A stretch of DNA of 64,000 bases from an uncultured Granulicatella sp. (GTDB taxonomy: Bacteria; Bacillota; Bacilli; Lactobacillales; Aerococcaceae), in assembly GCA_934193545.1 (NCBI GenBank), contig CAKPVL010000001.1, forward strand, positions 62,001 through 126,000, written 5' to 3'. The notes under the pieces are model-generated. The model saw nothing but the letters and a program-made list of their open reading frames with translations, searched no databases and had not been told where the DNA came from. Position numbers and translations under genes: made by a program. The first letter of the stretch is position 1. Each line of letters opens with the position of its first letter. Shown piece after piece: positions 60,787 to 64,000 of the stretch.

Positions 60787-61200
60787 TTAATAGTTATTGT
60801 CGCGTACTGGTGTGATTACGCGAGTTTTGTAGAAATCATCATCGTCTTCTGCAACATCTTGAGTAGGAGAAGAGTAGCTGTCTTCTTCTAATTTAGAATC
60901 GAAAACGTGTTTTTCTAAGTTTGATAAACGTTTCAAGATATCAAAGTTTGTAACTCCTGATGAAGATACATTGCTTGAACGGTTAGTTTTTGAAACAGTT
61001 GCTTGACGAGATAATTCGTCTACTTTTGTTAATAAGCGTTCGTTTTCAGCTTGTAAGAAGCTGATTTCTTTTTGGAATGTGTCATAATCACGAATAATTA
61101 AATCTAAAAATGCATCGACTTCTTCAATGTCGAAACCTCTGAATGAGCGTTTGAATTGTTTTTGTAAAATATCTTTTGTACTTAATGAAATACGTGCCAT
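60787..61200 (-). CDS. gpsB: Cell-division regulator GpsB (DivIVA family)
   Basis: A 137-residue coiled-coil protein that coordinates septal and peripheral wall synthesis by binding penicillin-binding proteins. The N-terminal DivIVA-type domain reads LSTKDILQKQFKRSFRGFD, then EEVDAFLDLIIRDYDTF and a heptad coiled coil. The C-terminal trimerisation motif NFDILKRLSNLEKHVF is present. An extra acidic tail of about 35 residues (DVAEDDDDFYKTRVITPVRDNNY) follows it, longer than in B. subtilis. rnpB lies directly downstream. Confidence 0.94.
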   Translation of the reverse strand: MARISLSTKDILQKQFKRSFRGFDIEEVDAFLDLIIRDYDTFQKEISFLQAENERLLTKVDELSRQATVSKTNRSSNVSSSGVTNFDILKRLSNLEKHVFDSKLEEDSYSSPTQDVAEDDDDFYKTRVITPVRDNNY

Positions 61201-61323
61201 AATTGCTTTCCCCTTTTTTAATCTGTCAAATAGTCATTAATTAATTTATCTTCTTAATGATACTAAAATCCATGCAAAAATACAAATAGGATAGGGTTAT
61301 TTTTAGTTATTTTTAATGAAATT

Positions 61324-61332
61324 TGTTATAAT
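61324..61332 (+). promoter_or_regulatory. Extended -10 promoter of prmA
   Basis: TGT followed by consensus TATAAT (61327-61332), 34 bases before the prmA start. It lies in the AT-rich divergent region between gpsB and prmA. Confidence 0.6.
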
Positions 61333-61365
61333 TTTTAAAAAATACAAGTAAAGAAGAGGGTTAAC

Positions 61366-62310
61366 ATGAACTGGTTAGAAGTCACAGTAAATACGCATTC
61401 TGAGAGTGTCGAAGTCGTAAGTTCGATTTTAATTGAATTAGGATCAAAAGGAGTCTCTATCGATGACCCTCAAGACTATTACCAATTAACAGATGAACAA
61501 TTGGAATGGTTGAAAGTACAACAAAAAGACCTATATGAAACAGATACCGTGATTGTGAAGGGCTACTTCCAACCAAGCCAATGGACTGAAGAAGCGAAAA
61601 TCCAATTAGGCGAACAATTGAAAGAGCTTGAAAGCTACGGTCTACAAACAGGACCATTAACCGTTCGTGTTAGTGAAGTTGGAGAAGAGGACTGGGCAAC
61701 GGCATGGAAGCAATACTACTTCCCAGTACGTGTGACGCGCTACTTAACAGTTGTTCCAAGCTGGGTAGACTACGAGAAAGAACAAGAGGATGAGCTCTTA
61801 ATTGAACTCGATCCAGGTCTTGCGTTTGGAACAGGAACGCACCCAACGACACAGCTCTCACTCACAGCCCTTGAACAAACGATTCGTGGCGGGGAAAGTG
61901 TCCTAGACGTTGGTACAGGTTCAGGTGTTTTAAGTATCGCTTCTAAACTCTTAGGAGCTGGACAAGTAACGGCTTTTGATATTGATGAAATGGCTACACG
62001 AGTGGCTAAGGAAAATATCGCATTAAACCCTACGATTGGCGCAATCGATGTCTATGAAAATAACTTACTTGTTGGTGTGGACCAAAAGAGTGATTTAATC
62101 GTAGCTAATATTTTAGCGGAGATTTTAGTCCAAATGCCTGAAGATGCGTACCGTAATTTGAACGAGAATGGAACATTAATCCTATCAGGTATTATTGAAT
62201 CAAAAGAAAAAGAAGTACAAGAAGCATATGAAAAAGCAGGCTTCACTCTTGTAGAACGCATGACGATGAAAGAGTGGAACTGCTTTGTAATGAAAAAGGA
62301 TGTTGAATAA
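61366..62310 (+). CDS. prmA: Ribosomal protein L11 methyltransferase
   Basis: A 314-residue SAM-dependent enzyme that trimethylates ribosomal protein L11. The N-terminal substrate-recognition domain (about 1-110) is followed by the catalytic domain with DPGLAFGTGTHPTT and SAM motif DVGTGSGVLSIASKLLGA, then NILAEILV. The stop overlaps the rsmE ATG (TAATG), the classic prmA-rsmE pair. Confidence 0.96.
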   Translation: MNWLEVTVNTHSESVEVVSSILIELGSKGVSIDDPQDYYQLTDEQLEWLKVQQKDLYETDTVIVKGYFQPSQWTEEAKIQLGEQLKELESYGLQTGPLTVRVSEVGEEDWATAWKQYYFPVRVTRYLTVVPSWVDYEKEQEDELLIELDPGLAFGTGTHPTTQLSLTALEQTIRGGESVLDVGTGSGVLSIASKLLGAGQVTAFDIDEMATRVAKENIALNPTIGAIDVYENNLLVGVDQKSDLIVANILAEILVQMPEDAYRNLNENGTLILSGIIESKEKEVQEAYEKAGFTLVERMTMKEWNCFVMKKDVE

Positions 62311-63056
62311 TGCAACGGTATTTTGTAAAAGGAAACGTAAGTGAAACGACGCATTCGCTACAGTTCTCCAAAGAACAAGTACATCAGTTAAAAAAAGTGA
62401 TGCGTGTACGTGTGGGAGAACAATTTGAAGTAGTGGATGATGCGGGTCAATTAGCGATTGTTGAAGTGAGTGAATTAGAGCCATTTGAAGTGAAAGTAGT
62501 CGAACTTTTGGAGCAAAAAGTAGAACTTCCCGTATCAGTTACGATTGCAGTGGGACTCTCTAAAGGAGATAAACTCGACTGTATTGTGCAAAAGGCGACA
62601 GAACTTGGTGTAAGTGAGATCATTCCGCTCTCATTGACACGAAACGTGGTTAAATGGACGGGAGACAAGTCGGCTAAAAAAATTGAACGTCTTCAAAAGA
62701 TTGCCGAAGAGGCGAGCGAACAATCGCATCGCCTTAAAGTTCCTCGAGTGACAAGCGTGATGACGTTAAAAGAATTGACTACTTACACTTCGAATTTCGA
62801 GCAAAAGTTAATTGCCTATGAAGAGTCTGCCAAAGTTGGAGAAAGTCTTCAGCTCGTTAAAAGTTTGCAGTCGTTACAGAAAAACGAGCGTGTCATTTTT
62901 GTCTTTGGTCCTGAAGGTGGCATCGAAGAACAAGAAGTGGAGTTATTAGAGCAAAGTGGGTATCTTCCTTGCTCACTAGGCCCACGTATTTTACGCGCTG
63001 AAACAGCACCTTTATATGCACTAGCAGCAGTTTCATATCAATGTGAGTTATTATAG
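62310..63056 (+). CDS. rsmE: 16S rRNA m3U1498 methyltransferase
   Basis: A 248-residue SPOUT methyltransferase that modifies U1498 of 16S rRNA. An N-terminal PUA-like domain (about 1-70) precedes the knot region with FVFGPEGGIEEQE and LGPRILRAETAPLYALA. Start and end are normal for the family. It is coupled to prmA through the overlapping stop and start. Confidence 0.95.
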   Translation: MQRYFVKGNVSETTHSLQFSKEQVHQLKKVMRVRVGEQFEVVDDAGQLAIVEVSELEPFEVKVVELLEQKVELPVSVTIAVGLSKGDKLDCIVQKATELGVSEIIPLSLTRNVVKWTGDKSAKKIERLQKIAEEASEQSHRLKVPRVTSVMTLKELTTYTSNFEQKLIAYEESAKVGESLQLVKSLQSLQKNERVIFVFGPEGGIEEQEVELLEQSGYLPCSLGPRILRAETAPLYALAAVSYQCELL

Positions 63057-63066
63057 GAACCAATAG

Positions 63067-63095
63067 TTGACGATAGTCTATTGTCGCGGTACTAT
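63067..63095 (+). promoter_or_regulatory. Promoter of rel
   Basis: TTGACG (63067-63072), 17-base spacer, TACTAT (63090-63095), 39 bases before rel. A 6-bp inverted repeat CAATAG/CTATTG (63061-63083) covers the -35. Confidence 0.7.
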
Positions 63096-63134
63096 TAGGA
63101 ATACATTAGAGCGCAATGCTTAAGGAGTTTACAA

Positions 63135-64000
63135 ATGTCTAAAAATAAGACTTATACCGCAGATGATGTCCTTGCAATGTGTAAGGAGTACATGAACGAA
63201 ACACATATTAAATTTATTGAAAAAGCCATCTATTTTGCGACATATGCTCATAAAGATCAAATTCGTAAATCTGGAGAAGCTTATATTGTGCATCCCATTC
63301 AAGTAGCTGGAATTCTTGCTGAATTAAAGTTAGATCCAGACACGATTGCGACTGGGTTTCTTCATGATGTCGTCGAAGATACTGGTTTTAGTATTGATGA
63401 TATTGAATACGAATTTGGAAAAGATGTTGCATTTCTCGTTGAAGGTGTAACAAAACTAGGGAAAATTAAATATAAATCTCATGCGGAGCAACAAGCGGAA
63501 AATCACCGTAAGATGCTTCTTGCGATGGCCAATGACCTTCGTGTAATCATGGTGAAACTAGCGGACCGTTTGCATAATTTACGTACGTTAAAATTCCACA
63601 AGCCTGAAAAGCAACGCATGATTGCGGAAGAAACGCTTGAGATTTATGCACCTCTTGCACACCGTCTAGGGATGAATAAAATTAAGTGGGAGCTAGAAGA
63701 TACGTCTCTACGTTATTTAAACCCACAGCAATATTATCGTATTGTGCATTTGATGAATTCAAAACGTGATGAACGTGAAGAGTATATTAATACAACAATC
63801 GAAAATATTAAAGAAGCTACAAAAGATTTGGATATCGAAGCGGTCATTTATGGACGTCCAAAACATATTTATTCCATCTACCGTAAGATGAAAGACCAAA
63901 AGAAACAGTTTAGCGAGATTTATGACTTACTTGCGATTCGTGTATTAGTCGATAGCATTAAAGATTGCTACGCTGTTCTTGGGGCGATTCATACGAAATG
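63135..64000 (+). CDS. rel: Bifunctional (p)ppGpp synthetase/hydrolase, 5' part (cut by window edge)
   Basis: The first 288 codons of a long RelA/SpoT-homologue, open to the right edge. The N-terminal HD hydrolase domain is intact: HPIQVAGILAELKLDPDTIATGFLHDVVEDT with the HD pair, then VKLADRLHNLRTL. The synthetase domain begins with GRPKHIYSIYRKM and DLLAIRVLVDS. The protein is therefore bifunctional and controls the stringent response. The start follows AAGGAG by 9 bases. TGS and ACT domains would lie beyond the window. Confidence 0.95.
   Translation, partial: MSKNKTYTADDVLAMCKEYMNETHIKFIEKAIYFATYAHKDQIRKSGEAYIVHPIQVAGILAELKLDPDTIATGFLHDVVEDTGFSIDDIEYEFGKDVAFLVEGVTKLGKIKYKSHAEQQAENHRKMLLAMANDLRVIMVKLADRLHNLRTLKFHKPEKQRMIAEETLEIYAPLAHRLGMNKIKWELEDTSLRYLNPQQYYRIVHLMNSKRDEREEYINTTIENIKEATKDLDIEAVIYGRPKHIYSIYRKMKDQKKQFSEIYDLLAIRVLVDSIKDCYAVLGAIHTK

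Noticed and set aside
1-64000. CRISPR arrays, insertion sequences, prophage or toxin-antitoxin genes
   Set aside because: No regularly spaced repeats, transposase, integrase or phage structural genes, or small antitoxin-toxin pairs were recognised in either strand.

Overview
The window is AT-rich, densely packed Firmicute chromosome. Gene content and order point to a low-GC member of the Lactobacillales, most likely a Carnobacteriaceae/Granulicatella-like coccus. The clues are a streptococcal-type fatty-acid cluster with FabK as enoyl reductase, a fermentative pflB/pflA pair, a mannose-family PTS, a type B RNase P RNA next to gpsB, and a secreted CHAP hydrolase with aromatic cell-wall-binding repeats. 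This assignment is an inference from gene content and was not checked by a database search. I see no phage, insertion sequence, CRISPR array or classical defence island.

Layout. 1-8690: type II fatty-acid synthesis and acetyl-CoA carboxylase operon (fabH partial, acpP, fabK, fabD, fabG, fabF, accB, fabZ, accC, accD, accA), with a strong hairpin plus T-run inside it after fabK. 8781-19924: aminopeptidase P, then asp23-nusB, a structured non-coding stretch, and the folD-xseA-xseB-ispA-tlyA-recN-gdpD-miaA-hflX run. 20039-27181: rnc-smc, a HAD phosphatase, ftsY and a Bax-inhibitor-1-like protein. 27332-41801: guaC, a D,D-carboxypeptidase, a minus-strand glycosyltransferase/VTT membrane-protein pair, an iron-type alcohol dehydrogenase, uvrC, part of an amino-acid ABC importer, a DEAD-box helicase, a SpoU methyltransferase and several unrecognised proteins. 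41859-46484: tRNA-Arg(UCU), pflB, pflA and inorganic pyrophosphatase. 46552-50859: a VOC protein, tandem YitT membrane proteins and the CHAP hydrolase. 51030-54179: mannose PTS operon manL-M-N-O. 54213-64000: lipid-kinase-like protein, an FGE-fold protein, CtsR-controlled clpB, minus-strand rlmL, rnpB and gpsB, then prmA, rsmE and the first 866 bases of rel, which runs off the right edge.

How the genes work together. The first 8.7 kb encode nearly the whole route from acetyl-CoA to acyl-ACP. The middle is housekeeping: DNA repair, translation-factor modification, chromosome organisation and protein targeting. pflB/pflA, the alcohol dehydrogenase and the mannose PTS indicate fermentative sugar use. 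The sequence shows candidate global-regulator sites: a cre-like site at manL, a cluster of TTGTGAA/TTCACAA heptamers at pflB, and CtsR heptads at clpB.

The most interesting unexplained signal is a pair of structured intergenic elements of about 120 nt (10842-10960 and 24381-24501). They have different primary sequence but fold into the same architecture. Arm lengths are nearly identical, a bulged A, a GGA/GA internal loop and a GAA triloop are shared, and base changes are compensated across the helices. Both sit directly after an intrinsic terminator. They look like members of a structured RNA or small non-autonomous repeat family that I cannot name.
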